In this document: piece by piece, positions 1 to 7,895 of the stretch
Layout: the number at the start of each line of letters is the position of its first letter
Numbering within the stretch: the first letter of the stretch is position 1
From: Dyadobacter endophyticus
GTDB taxonomy: Bacteria > Bacteroidota > Bacteroidia > Cytophagales > Spirosomataceae
DNA length: 64,000 nucleotides
Direction: 5' to 3'
Assembly: GCF_014641595.1 (NCBI RefSeq)
Contig: NZ_BMIA01000003.1
Location: 620,001 to 684,000, forward strand
Notes under the pieces: generated by a model
The model's input: only the letters and a program-made list of their open reading frames with translations
Databases searched by the model: none
Told to the model about the DNA's origin: nothing
Made by a program: the position numbers and the translations under genes

Positions 1-244
1 GATATTCAGATAAAAAAACCTCGTTAACCGGATCCGTTTTGTCAATATAATCGATACTGAAATGCGCATCGGCAGCCAGAGAATCCAACCACAGCCGGGC
101 TGCTTTGGAATAGGCGATGTGATGCCCACCGGGCTCGGCCATCGCCAAAACGTGGAATTTCGGCTTTACCTGCGCCCAGGCGGTGCCGGCAACAAGCCAC
201 AACACGACGCAACAAACCGGAATTTTCCGGAATACATTTTTCAT
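1..244 (-). CDS. ThuA-like domain protein, secreted (3' part cut by window edge)
   Basis: Only the first 81 codons are inside the window; the gene runs off position 1. It opens with a hydrophobic signal peptide ending near the Ala-Trp-Ala-Gln at residues 22-25, so the product is exported. The following KFHVLAMAEPGGHH and the predicted alternating strand/helix pattern resemble the start of ThuA-like (trehalose-utilisation type, glutamine-amidotransferase-fold) proteins, which in Bacteroidota often sit near sugar-degradation genes. The ATG at 244-242 is the only start that includes the signal peptide. The function is not established; ThuA-like is a moderate-confidence family call because most of the domain is missing. 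Confidence 0.6.
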   Translation of the reverse strand, partial: MKNVFRKIPVCCVVLWLVAGTAWAQVKPKFHVLAMAEPGGHHIAYSKAARLWLDSLAADAHFSIDYIDKTDPVNEVFLSEY

Positions 245-245
245 T

Positions 246-274
246 GGATTTAGGATTAAGGGATTTAGGATTAA
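246..274. repeat. Two tandem copies of a 14-bp motif
   Basis: GGATTTAGGATTAA occurs at 246-259 and again at 261-274, directly upstream of the ThuA-like start on the minus strand. It could be a simple slippage duplication or part of that gene's 5' region. No promoter box is recognisable in it. Confidence 0.5.
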
Positions 275-292
275 AAGGGCATTGCCTTGTTA

Positions 293-2164
293 TCAGCGCA
301 TTACCGGCAAAGTAATGCTGCTGGGATTCCTGGCGTTGTGATGGATCGTAATCTCCGACTTCTGAAAATCCGATTCCGACGCTTCGAAAATATTCATGAA
401 TTTCTGAGGGTTCCGATCGACCAGCGGAAACCAGCTGCTTTGTACCTGCACCATCACACGGTGGCCTTTTTTGAATGTATGCGCTACCTCATTCAGTTTC
501 ACAGTTACTTTTTCGATCTTGCCTTTTACAAATGGCTCCGGCTTTGAAAAACTGTTCCTGAATTTACCTCGCAGGACTTCCGCGCGCACCATTTGCTGGT
601 AATCGTCCATGATCACGGGTTTTCCGCCTTCCTGCACCGCGGGCACCGTCGATCCGGCTGGCCAGACGTCAATCACCTTTACGATAAAATCGGCATCGGA
701 GCCGGTCATCGAAACCATCAGATGGGCCACTATTTCTCCCGTTAATGTCAAATCCTCGGTCAGCGTATCCGTCTGAAAACTCACCACATCGGGGCGCCGG
801 GATGCAAAACGCTGGTCTTCGGCCATGTACTCGTTGTTGCGGTGGCCGCTGATTACATTCGTGTATGGCACGGGTTTGGCCGGGTCGCTTTCGTATGTGG
901 TTGAACCCGGTTCCGACAGCTGTCTTTCAACATCCATTCCTCCGTTTTTAGTAAAATAATAAGTCGTAGGCTGGCTATTAACAGGCGGCCATTGCTGGTA
1001 ATACTTCCACTGATTTGAACCAGTTTCAAAAACGGTAACCTCCGACTGCTCAAATGTGCCTTTTCCTTTGAGATAGAAATTGAAAAACTTTGTCTCAATC
1101 TCTTCCTGGTAATATTTGTTCACGTCAGTCCCAAACTGATATTGCGCAAAACCCCTCCACGAGGGCGCGGCCCAGCCGCCGTGCGTCCACGGCCCCATTA
1201 CGAGGCGGTTGTTGTTGCCCGGGCTTTGCTTTTCGATGGCCGCATAAGTTTTCAATGCGCCGTACAAATCCTCTGCATCAAACCACCCTCCTACTACCAG
1301 CACCGCCGGTTTGATGTTTTTTAAATGCTTTTTGATATTTCGTGACTGCCAGAATTCATCGTACACCGGATGCGCCGTCGTCTGCCGCCAAATCGAATTC
1401 GGATCAGCGAAATAGGGAGCGGCATTCGTCTTTTTCAGCGGACCGAAATCGAGGAAATATTTGTAAGCATCGTTATACTCTGCATTAAAATGGCTTAGGT
1501 AACCCGTGCCATCCTTGGTTTTAGGGCCATCAAAACCACTGTAAAAACCGAAGTTATCCATTAAAAAGAAAGCGCCATTGTGGTAGCAATCGTCACCGAT
1601 AAACTCGTCGGACATTGGTGCTTGCGGGGAAACGGCGGCCATGGCCGGGTGCGCATCCGGCAGGCCGGCGGACGAATAGTAACCGGGAAACGAAATGCCC
1701 CATTGGCCTACCTTGCCATTGTTTTTAGTGTTTTTCAAAAGCCATTCAACGGTATCATAGGTATCGCTCGACTCGTCCACATCGTTATTGCTCTTCTTGT
1801 TTTCGATCGCGGGCGTCATTTCGCGGAAATTCCCTTCGCTTTTATAGCGGCCGCGGGCATCCTGATACACAAAAATGTATTTCTCCCGCATTAGGTACGC
1901 ATTAGGCCCGAGACTGCGCCGGTAGTTACTTTCACCGTAGGGCCGCACGGAATAGGGCGTGCGCTGCATGATGATCGGGTAGGTCTGTGAATCGTCTTTG
2001 GGCGTGTAAATGGCGGTGAAGAGCTTCACGCCGTCACGCATGGTAATGTATTGCTCTGTCTTGGTGTAGTTAGTCTTGATCCAACTCGTATCCGGGGCCG
2101 AATTCTGGGCGACAGCCGCCCATGACAAGAGGAACAACAAATACAGCAATACATTTCTTTTCAT
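293..2164 (-). CDS. CocE/NonD family (peptidase S15) hydrolase, secreted
   Basis: A 623-residue alpha/beta hydrolase of the X-Pro dipeptidyl-peptidase S15 / alpha-amino-acid ester hydrolase family. Residues 1-20 are a signal peptide (…AAVAQ). The catalytic triad is visible: nucleophile Ser158 in GISFPG, Asp296 in GGWFDAED and His328 in GPWTHGG. The C-terminal third matches the jelly-roll PepX_C domain. The family cleaves esters or amides of small acyl or aminoacyl groups; the substrate here cannot be told. A box TATTTTTG (minus strand, 2203-2196) about 32 bases upstream fits a Bacteroidota -7 element. Its stop lies 49 bases before the ThuA-like gene, on the same strand, so co-transcription is possible. 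Confidence 0.9.
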   Translation of the reverse strand: MKRNVLLYLLFLLSWAAVAQNSAPDTSWIKTNYTKTEQYITMRDGVKLFTAIYTPKDDSQTYPIIMQRTPYSVRPYGESNYRRSLGPNAYLMREKYIFVYQDARGRYKSEGNFREMTPAIENKKSNNDVDESSDTYDTVEWLLKNTKNNGKVGQWGISFPGYYSSAGLPDAHPAMAAVSPQAPMSDEFIGDDCYHNGAFFLMDNFGFYSGFDGPKTKDGTGYLSHFNAEYNDAYKYFLDFGPLKKTNAAPYFADPNSIWRQTTAHPVYDEFWQSRNIKKHLKNIKPAVLVVGGWFDAEDLYGALKTYAAIEKQSPGNNNRLVMGPWTHGGWAAPSWRGFAQYQFGTDVNKYYQEEIETKFFNFYLKGKGTFEQSEVTVFETGSNQWKYYQQWPPVNSQPTTYYFTKNGGMDVERQLSEPGSTTYESDPAKPVPYTNVISGHRNNEYMAEDQRFASRRPDVVSFQTDTLTEDLTLTGEIVAHLMVSMTGSDADFIVKVIDVWPAGSTVPAVQEGGKPVIMDDYQQMVRAEVLRGKFRNSFSKPEPFVKGKIEKVTVKLNEVAHTFKKGHRVMVQVQSSWFPLVDRNPQKFMNIFEASESDFQKSEITIHHNARNPSSITLPVMR

Positions 2165-2287
2165 GACTGGTTGGTTTTGTTTGGATTAGTAAATTCAAAA
2201 ATACGTAAGAAACCGTACATTCGTCCAGTTTAAACTTTCACAACTCCTCCACATACTATACGTAAACGGGTCATTAAATATTCCTTC

Positions 2288-3394
2288 ATGATATTCTTCA
2301 TTTTTCTGGCATTAATAGTCCTCGCCACGGTTGCATTCATGCAGCAGCCTTTATTTGGAAAACATCCATCAGGTGCACGGCTCGAAAGGATTAAAAAATC
2401 ACCACATTATCGTGACGGGCAGTTTCAAAACGAGAGCTTCACCCCCGATCTCGCTGAGGGTAACAGTTATCTGAAGGTAATCACGAAGTTTTTTTTCGGT
2501 AAAAGCAAATACAATGTTCCGGGGGCATTGATCCCCTCTCAAAAAACGGATCTGCTGCATTTGAAACCGGAGGAAAACGTGCTGGTATGGTTCGGGCATT
2601 CGTCGTACTTTATGCAAATCGACGGTAAAACGATGCTCGTCGACCCGGTTTTCAGCGGGAGCGCGTCGCCTCTCAAATTCACCACGCCGAGCTTCAAGGG
2701 TACCGACGTTTACAATGTCGAAGATTTCCCGGCTATTGATTACCTTTTCATTTCTCACGACCACTGGGACCACCTCGACTATGAGACGATCCTGAAACTC
2801 AAAAGCAAGGTCAAAAAAGTAATAACCGGCCTCGGTACCGGCGAGCATTTTGAGTATTGGGGGTACGACCTGACCCATATCATCGAAAAAGACTGGAACG
2901 AAAGTGCCGACCTTGGCGACGGTTTCAAAGTGGATATTACACCTGGCAGGCATTTTTCAGGCCGCGATTTCAGCCGCAACCGGGCTTTGTGGGTGTCATT
3001 CGTTTTGCAAACACCCACTATGAAGATATTCATCGGCGGCGATTCGGGGTATGACAACCATTTCAAAAAGATCGGCGCTCAATTCGGGCCATTCGACCTC
3101 GCATTGCTCGAATGCGGGCAGTACAACGAAGCCTGGAAATACATCCACATGATGCCCGAAGAAACGGTAACAGCGGCCCGCGATCTCGGCGCCAGGAAAT
3201 TAATGCCCGTCCATTGGGCCAAATTCGCCCTCTCCATCCACGACTGGAACGAGCCCATCCTCCGCGCAAGCGCCGAAGCGCAAAAGCAGAACATGCCGCT
3301 CGTAACGCCACTAATCGGCCAGAAGGTGGAATTGAAAGGGGATCAGGTATTTACGCAATGGTGGAAGGAGGCACGGTTGCAGCCTGAGGGGTAA
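2288..3394 (+). CDS. MBL-fold metal-dependent hydrolase, UlaG/NAPE-PLD-like, membrane anchored
   Basis: A 368-residue metallo-beta-lactamase-fold protein. Residues 1-18 form one hydrophobic anchor. The metal-binding motif SHDHWDH (residues 156-162) is intact; further ligands are likely the His in GRHFSGRD, the Asp in IGGDSGYD and a late His in MPVHWAKF. The arrangement (HSSYF, then LVDPVFS, then HDHWDH) is that of UlaG- and NAPE-phospholipase D-like enzymes, which hydrolyse phosphodiesters or lactones. It is divergent from the CocE-type gene. The substrate is unknown. Confidence 0.88.
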   Translation: MIFFIFLALIVLATVAFMQQPLFGKHPSGARLERIKKSPHYRDGQFQNESFTPDLAEGNSYLKVITKFFFGKSKYNVPGALIPSQKTDLLHLKPEENVLVWFGHSSYFMQIDGKTMLVDPVFSGSASPLKFTTPSFKGTDVYNVEDFPAIDYLFISHDHWDHLDYETILKLKSKVKKVITGLGTGEHFEYWGYDLTHIIEKDWNESADLGDGFKVDITPGRHFSGRDFSRNRALWVSFVLQTPTMKIFIGGDSGYDNHFKKIGAQFGPFDLALLECGQYNEAWKYIHMMPEETVTAARDLGARKLMPVHWAKFALSIHDWNEPILRASAEAQKQNMPLVTPLIGQKVELKGDQVFTQWWKEARLQPEG

Positions 3395-3478
3395 AAGTAA
3401 TGTTTGGCAATGCCGAAGTATGTGATTTCATCGCGATCCCTCGGGCGCATTCCTTTCTTTATCATAGTAAATCGGCTA

Positions 3479-3886
3479 CTAAGCCAAGATAACCTCTCTC
3501 AATTTGTCTCCCAGTTCATGGATCGCCGATTCGAGACGCTTGGCTTGCTGTGGCGAGGGGTATTTAGAACCTGCCACATAATGCCGCACTAACGAAGGAT
3601 TAATGCCGGCACGGCGTGCGATCCCAGCGACTTTTACATCGTCGAAAACTTCAAAGAATGCACTCAAATCATACACATGGTCAAACTGAATGTCGGAAAC
3701 CTTTATCGATCTCCATTCACTGTAAGCGTTGCCTTCATTTTCAATATAATCGGCAAGCAATTCACGAAGATTTTGCTCGATTTCTTCGATAGTTGTCCCC
3801 GATGTCACAGGCAGGTAATCCGGTACATTCTCGATCCGGCCCCAAAGCTCTCCCTCGCTTTTTTCGATAATTATAGTCAGTTTCAT
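3479..3886 (-). CDS. hicB: HicB-type antitoxin
   Basis: A 135-residue two-domain antitoxin. Residues 1-55 form the HicB partial-RNase-H-like fold (MKLTIIIEKSEGELWGRIE, then …TTIEEIEQNLRELL), which in this family blocks the toxin active site. Residues about 80-125 form a helix-turn-helix (VAGIARRAGINPSLVRHYVAG), which in this family binds the operon's own promoter. It starts 6 bases after the stop of the toxin gene, in the usual hicA-hicB order. The HTH makes autoregulation likely. Length and layout are normal for long HicB proteins. Confidence 0.88.
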   Translation of the reverse strand: MKLTIIIEKSEGELWGRIENVPDYLPVTSGTTIEEIEQNLRELLADYIENEGNAYSEWRSIKVSDIQFDHVYDLSAFFEVFDDVKVAGIARRAGINPSLVRHYVAGSKYPSPQQAKRLESAIHELGDKLREVILA

Positions 3887-3892
3887 ACAATT

Positions 3893-4078
3893 CTATTTTA
3901 AACCGGCTGCTTTTAAAATTTTGTTCAACGTCCCGGGCGGGATATCCTTACTTCCATGAAATGCCACGGGAATCGCGTGCGGCGTTTCCGGATGCTTGAA
4001 GATTCGGTGACTACCACGGCACCTTGCTTCATACCAGCCATTCTGTTCAAGTAGCTTTATCAACTCCTTTGCATTCAT
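3893..4078 (-). CDS. hicA: HicA-type mRNA interferase toxin
   Basis: A 61-residue protein with the double-stranded-RNA-binding-like HicA/YcfA fold. The family's catalytic His is seen in GSHRIFKHP, and the C-terminal IPPGTLNKILKAAGL is the characteristic tail. HicA toxins cleave mRNA and arrest translation until neutralised by HicB, encoded immediately downstream. Expression probably starts just after the terminator hairpin at 4091-4127. All key residues are present, so the toxin looks functional. Confidence 0.92.
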   Translation of the reverse strand: MNAKELIKLLEQNGWYEARCRGSHRIFKHPETPHAIPVAFHGSKDIPPGTLNKILKAAGLK

Positions 4079-4090
4079 CTTAATATAGTG

Positions 4091-4127
4091 TGTATAAAAA
4101 TAAAGGTCGCAAAATTGCGACCTTTAT
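4091..4127 (-). terminator. Terminator of the XRE regulator gene
   Basis: A perfect 12-bp stem (4100-4111 with 4116-4127, loop AAAT) lies 21 bases beyond the regulator's stop codon. On the minus strand it is followed by a T-rich tail. It separates the regulator from hicA. Confidence 0.7.
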
Positions 4128-4147
4128 ACAAGTATCAAGTTCAGTTT

Positions 4148-4483
4148 TTACCTCTTCCCCAACTCCCTCTCTAACTCCGCTATCCGCTCGTCCTGATTTT
4201 GCAACGCCTTTCGCTGCAAATCGATGTATTCGTTTTTGCTGACTGTGATCAGCTCAGCATGATTGATAAACTCAGGATCATTGCCGCCGCGTCCGACCAG
4301 CAGCCAAAAGGGATCGACATCGAATAGGGTGATGATCTCACTAATTGATTCGGCCGTCAAACTTGCCGCGCCCTTTTCAAATCTATGATAGGTACTTTGA
4401 GCAACACCTATCTTCTTAGCGAACTGGGTTTCACTAAGTTGCAAATGCTCACGAAGTCTTCGAACTCTTTGATAATCAAACAT
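4148..4483 (-). CDS. XRE-family transcriptional regulator with coiled-coil tail
   Basis: A 111-residue protein. Residues 5-65 are a Cro/CI-type helix-turn-helix (RRLREHLQLSETQFAKKIGV, then QSTYHRFEKG). Residues 84-110 (LQRKAL…ERIAELEREL) are a short coiled coil that would dimerise it. It is transcribed away from the 90-residue gene at 4586, and the gap between them holds a large palindrome (4505-4546) that is a good candidate for its operator. Whether it regulates the neighbouring hicAB genes cannot be told; a terminator lies between them. Confidence 0.85.
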   Translation of the reverse strand: MFDYQRVRRLREHLQLSETQFAKKIGVAQSTYHRFEKGAASLTAESISEIITLFDVDPFWLLVGRGGNDPEFINHAELITVSKNEYIDLQRKALQNQDERIAELERELGKR

Positions 4484-4504
4484 TATTAAAATAGAGTCAC
4501 AAGT

Positions 4505-4546
4505 TTTAATTCATTTTGAATTGATATTAATTTAAAATGAATTAAA
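4505..4546. promoter_or_regulatory. Near-perfect palindrome, probable operator of the XRE regulator
   Basis: Left arm 4505-4522 (TTTAATTCATTTTGAATT) and right arm 4529-4546 are reverse complements at 17 of 18 positions, separated by 6 bases. It starts 22 bases upstream of the regulator's ATG and ends 39 bases before the divergent gene's ATG, so a bound dimer could control both. Each arm itself contains an AATTCA/TGAATT inverted half-repeat. Operator function is inferred from position and symmetry. Confidence 0.6.
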
Positions 4547-4585
4547 TTTGATAGAACACAATCTGTTAACCGCAAATTACACATT

Positions 4586-4858
4586 ATGCACATCGAAACA
4601 AGTTTGACCGATCGGGCTTTGGTGCCGATCAAGCAGCGACTGTTGCTGCGGTTTTCGAAAGCGAAAGGAATGGTCGGGCCGAAATGGCGCGAAAGTCTGG
4701 CGCAGCATGACCCGTTTTTTGATACCCGCATGGGAGAGGCGTATATGCGCTCGGTGGCGCAGGCATATTCCGACCCGAGGCGGGGGAATGTCGACCGCAT
4801 AGAGCGTGTGACATTGGGGCTTGAAAGGATTGCCGGGATCATCCCTTTGCCTATTTAG
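4586..4858 (+). CDS. Hypothetical protein, 90 residues
   Basis: I do not recognise this protein. It is basic and soluble, with no signal peptide or membrane segment, and looks helical (IKQRLLLRFSKAKGM, then NVDRIERVTLGLERIAG). It contains two tryptophan/proline-poor helices around a DPFFDTRMGEAYMRS stretch. It is divergent from the XRE regulator across a shared palindrome and is followed after 21 bases by a strong terminator hairpin, which together support it being a real transcription unit. A reading frame on the opposite strand (4486-4842) is less plausible because it would overlap the palindrome. Confidence 0.6.
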   Translation: MHIETSLTDRALVPIKQRLLLRFSKAKGMVGPKWRESLAQHDPFFDTRMGEAYMRSVAQAYSDPRRGNVDRIERVTLGLERIAGIIPLPI

Positions 4859-4879
4859 GATCTTTGCCAGCAGCGTTTA

Positions 4880-4918
4880 AATGCAAACAGCCGGACTCAA
4901 AGCCCGGCTGTTTGCATT
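4880..4918. terminator. Bidirectional terminator hairpin
   Basis: A perfect 15-bp stem (4880-4894 with 4904-4918, 9-base loop) with ATGCAAACAGCCGG arms lies between the convergent ends of the 90-residue gene and the T9SS cargo gene. It can serve both. Confidence 0.75.
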
Positions 4919-4944
4919 ATTCATCGATCAGTGGATTTCACTCA

Positions 4945-7125
4945 TCATTCACCCTTGATAAAGCGCAACTTCGTCGCTTCGCCGTCGTGATTGATCTTCA
5001 TAAAATAATGTCCTCCGCTCAGTTTCTTCACGTTAATGCGGTGGTTGTTCTTGCCCTCTGAAATACGGATCGTTGAGCTGCCAACAGGCTGTCCGGCCAA
5101 GTTGTAGATCGTTACATCCGAAGTTCCGGCAGTCCGTGACGAGAATTGAACGTTCACGAAATCATCAGCAGGGTTCGGCGCGATGACAGTTCCCAGGATA
5201 ATGCCCGGATTTATCGCCACGACCTTGCTCTTAGTGTAAGTACCATCGATGTCGATCTGTTTCAACTGGTAGTAGTTAATACCGAGCAATGGTTTTTCGT
5301 CCAGGAAGCTGTATTTGCCTACGCGCTGGTCGGTCAGAGAAACTTTTCCAAGAACGGTCTCATCCTGCATGCGGTCGTCGAAACGCAATATTTCAAATTC
5401 TTTTCCATCCTCTTCGGCAACAACGTTCCAGGTCAGTTCTACACCTTTTTCAACAGCTTTTCCCTGGAAATTAGAGATGTAGATAGGTAGCGGAACGTTC
5501 ACCCCAAATGCGGTGGCCGTCGGTGTCGATTTGCAGTTCCCACCCTGGATTTCAAGCGTGTATACACCGGTCGCGAGCGTATTATAACCAATAGAAGGAC
5601 TGTTGCTCTGAGGCGCTACGCGGTTCTGACGGACCACGGCACCATCTTTTTTGATCTTCCAGTCAATAGCAAACACATTGTCGCCGTCGAAACGGAACGA
5701 AAGAGCTGTTTCTCCTGAGGATAGGATCGACTCCAAACTTGGCCCGCGTGAACACGCTGTGCGGGTGTCAGTCGCTGAAACACTGAAACTCTTTGTTGCT
5801 ACGTTGGTCGCTTTGCAATCCTCTGCTTTCAGCTCGAAAGTGTAAGTGCCGTTTTGCAGATAGTTGAATGTCAGGTTGGTCGTGTTGGAAGTAAGCGTAC
5901 CGGTTTTGCCGCTTGCCACTGCATTGGTGCCGCCGTCCAGGATTCTCCATGAAAATACATGCAGGTTGGTTCCGCCGAAGTTAATGGTCGCGCTGCTAGG
6001 CGTGATGGAGGCGATACTGGTTACCGAGGGTCCGTTCTGGCAGTCAGGAGTAGTTACCACAGGCGGGTTGATCGTGAATGCACGGCTGCTTACTGCCGAG
6101 GCACAATTGTTCCCTTCAATTTCCAAAGTGTAATTGCCGGGAGCCAGCGAGTTGTACGCCAAATTAGTCGAAGTAGCGCTGCCAAAATCGTTCGTAGTTC
6201 CCGATCTTACCTGTGTTCCACCCGACGTGATACGCCATTTCAGGCTGCTTACGCCAGAACCTGTGAAAGATACGGTAAGGGCAGTCTGGCTGATGTTGGT
6301 AACATTGCTGATGGCCGGGCCGGATGCGCAGTTATTGTCGGCTAGCGGTGTTGCAGGCTTCGGCACTGCCGGCCAGAAACAGCTATTCGCCATGGTGGTC
6401 GTCAATACACCTCTCCATTGCGGATCCAGGTAGCTTCCGTTTCTTCCCTCGATCGTTTCACCAAGCAGACCCATGTAATAGTTATCATTACGTGTGTCGT
6501 TCTCTCCCTGCTTGATCATTACGCGCAGGAAACCGTTCACATATTTGATAAACTGGTAAGTATTCCCCTGACTTCCTACAAAAACACCCAGCCTGTTACC
6601 ATCCGGCATAGCCACGCCATTACAGGTGATTTGACCGCTTCCGTTCGTACCCAACATATTAACCGGTGCAGTACTCGGGTCGACCGAGTTCACGCAGGTG
6701 CTGATCAGCGCGTCGTTGGAAGGATTGTTTGGAAAAGTGTTTTCCTTCAGGTTAAAAAGAATAAAAATGTTATCGGCAACCCGACCATTCCAGTTGAGGT
6801 AAATCCGGTTCTCCGTAATGCGTGTGTACACTGGCTGGTCGTCGCTTGTTCTACCAAGAAGTTCGCCATGTGTCCATATCCTGCCACCGCAGGAAACCCT
6901 CGTAGCCAAAGGTGCAGCCGTTTTGGCCGCAATAATAAAAGATTCGTCCGCAGACTCTGCATAGGGATTCCTGATCTCGTAAGAGCCGTTCAGGTCACTT
7001 GCAATACTGCTTTCCACGTTTACACTGTCCGCAGGCAATCCCATGCTTCCAGCTGCGTTGTTAGGAGCCGCTACCACTGAGCTTATCACTCCTCCCGCAA
7101 AAACAACTTTCAGTAAAAATTTCAT
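4945..7125 (-). CDS. Secreted repeat protein with T9SS type A sorting domain
   Basis: A 726-residue exported protein. The start chosen (7125) puts a signal peptide (MKFLLKVVFAGG…VVA) at the N terminus; an in-frame codon 84 bases upstream would bury it. After a beta-rich N-terminal region come three repeats of about 90 residues, each opening with Cys-x-x-GP, containing a W-[RK]-I core and closing with YTLEIxG-NC or a close variant; they look like Ig/fibronectin-type folds with a paired Cys. The last ~75 residues (IAPNPADDFVNVQF … GxYFMKI) are the Por secretion type A C-terminal domain, cleaved when T9SS attaches or releases the cargo. A possible -7 box TATATTTG is at 7214-7207. The role, perhaps adhesion or glycan contact, is unknown. 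Confidence 0.85.
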   Translation of the reverse strand: MKFLLKVVFAGGVISSVVAAPNNAAGSMGLPADSVNVESSIASDLNGSYEIRNPYAESADESFIIAAKTAAPLATRVSCGGRIWTHGELLGRTSDDQPVYTRITENRIYLNWNGRVADNIFILFNLKENTFPNNPSNDALISTCVNSVDPSTAPVNMLGTNGSGQITCNGVAMPDGNRLGVFVGSQGNTYQFIKYVNGFLRVMIKQGENDTRNDNYYMGLLGETIEGRNGSYLDPQWRGVLTTTMANSCFWPAVPKPATPLADNNCASGPAISNVTNISQTALTVSFTGSGVSSLKWRITSGGTQVRSGTTNDFGSATSTNLAYNSLAPGNYTLEIEGNNCASAVSSRAFTINPPVVTTPDCQNGPSVTSIASITPSSATINFGGTNLHVFSWRILDGGTNAVASGKTGTLTSNTTNLTFNYLQNGTYTFELKAEDCKATNVATKSFSVSATDTRTACSRGPSLESILSSGETALSFRFDGDNVFAIDWKIKKDGAVVRQNRVAPQSNSPSIGYNTLATGVYTLEIQGGNCKSTPTATAFGVNVPLPIYISNFQGKAVEKGVELTWNVVAEEDGKEFEILRFDDRMQDETVLGKVSLTDQRVGKYSFLDEKPLLGINYYQLKQIDIDGTYTKSKVVAINPGIILGTVIAPNPADDFVNVQFSSRTAGTSDVTIYNLAGQPVGSSTIRISEGKNNHRINVKKLSGGHYFMKINHDGEATKLRFIKGE

Positions 7126-7506
7126 AGAGCGTAAAAAATTTGTGGGCGATGCGAACGAAGTAATCGATTTGTCATACAATTTGAAAATCAATCCTTTCGC
7201 TCGTTCCAAATATACTACAAAGACTTAGAAAATATTTTATACTTGTAGAATAATATTGCTCATAAAAACGTTGGTTCATCTGGTCTGAAAAGCGTGTAGT
7301 CATAAAAATTGGCCTTAATAGATTAGCAGACGCAATTTTTATGACAAAAACACCACACAATTGTTGAGAAAAATATCAGTGAGGATATTGCAAGATCTGC
7401 AAGTGGCTGAGGATAAGATAGAACTAGCTCTACCAATTTGTAAACTAGTTTGATCACCCAAGTAATATGAGCGCTTCTTGAACATCGAAAAGATTGGGAA
7501 ATAAAC
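7126..7506. other. AT-rich intergenic stretch, no gene recognised
   Basis: Between the T9SS cargo start and the tRNA-Glu terminator there is clearly AT-richer DNA than the flanking genes. Reading frames here are all short (about 60 codons) and lack codon bias or family resemblance. The cargo gene's probable promoter lies at its left end. No repeat, tRNA fragment or insertion-sequence end was seen. Confidence 0.5.
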
Positions 7507-7538
7507 AAAAAAACCGCTCAAAATCTGAGCGGTTTTTT
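7507..7538 (-). terminator. Terminator of tRNA-Glu
   Basis: Stem of CCGCTCA with TGAGCGG (7514-7520 / 7526-7532, loop AAATC), extended by A6/T6. On the minus strand it ends in a T run, 34 bases after the tRNA. Confidence 0.8.
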
Positions 7539-7571
7539 GAATGATTGAAAGTGCTTTTTCGCACGGTTTTG

Positions 7572-7643
7572 TGACCCATAGGGGAATCGAACCCCTGTTT
7601 CAACCGTGAAAGGGTCGTGTCCTAACCGCTAGACGAATGGGCC
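7572..7643 (-). tRNA. tRNA-Glu (anticodon UUC)
   Basis: The minus strand reads GGCCCATTCGTCTAGCGG onward and folds as a full cloverleaf: 7-bp acceptor (GGCCCAT with ATGGGTC), D arm GTC…GAC, anticodon stem CGACC/GGTTG around loop CTTTCAC (anticodon TTC), and T arm CAGGGGTTCGATTCCCCTA-type. The 3' CCA is not encoded. It stands alone, with its own terminator. Confidence 0.95.
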
Positions 7644-7895
7644 GACTGGTCTCCTACTTCGTGCGTTTTTCAACTACTTTCTTTCACTTTTCGTTTCCCT
7701 GTTCCGAAAACGTGGTGCAAAGGTGCAGGTTTGATTTCTAAAAAGCAACACTCGAGATAAAATAAAAATCAATTAATTTTTAGTTAACTCATTTTCAATA
7801 ACATTTGATACAAACTTTTTTTATCTCTCCGGCGATGAATGTAATTCAGGTAACTTTCTAACTTTGGCTTTACTACCTACGCCGTTTCGCTTCCT

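Noticed and set aside
2399..2953. 184-codon minus-strand frame within the MBL-fold gene
   Set aside because: The opposite strand carries the complete HDHWDH enzyme; this frame shows no domain.
4486..4842. Minus-strand frame of 118 codons opposite the 90-residue gene
   Set aside because: It would run through the palindrome and into the regulator start; Ser/Arg/Cys-rich composition suggests a shadow.
6418..7080. 220-codon plus-strand frame over the T9SS cargo gene
   Set aside because: Antisense to a gene with signal peptide, repeats and sorting domain; no family resemblance of its own.
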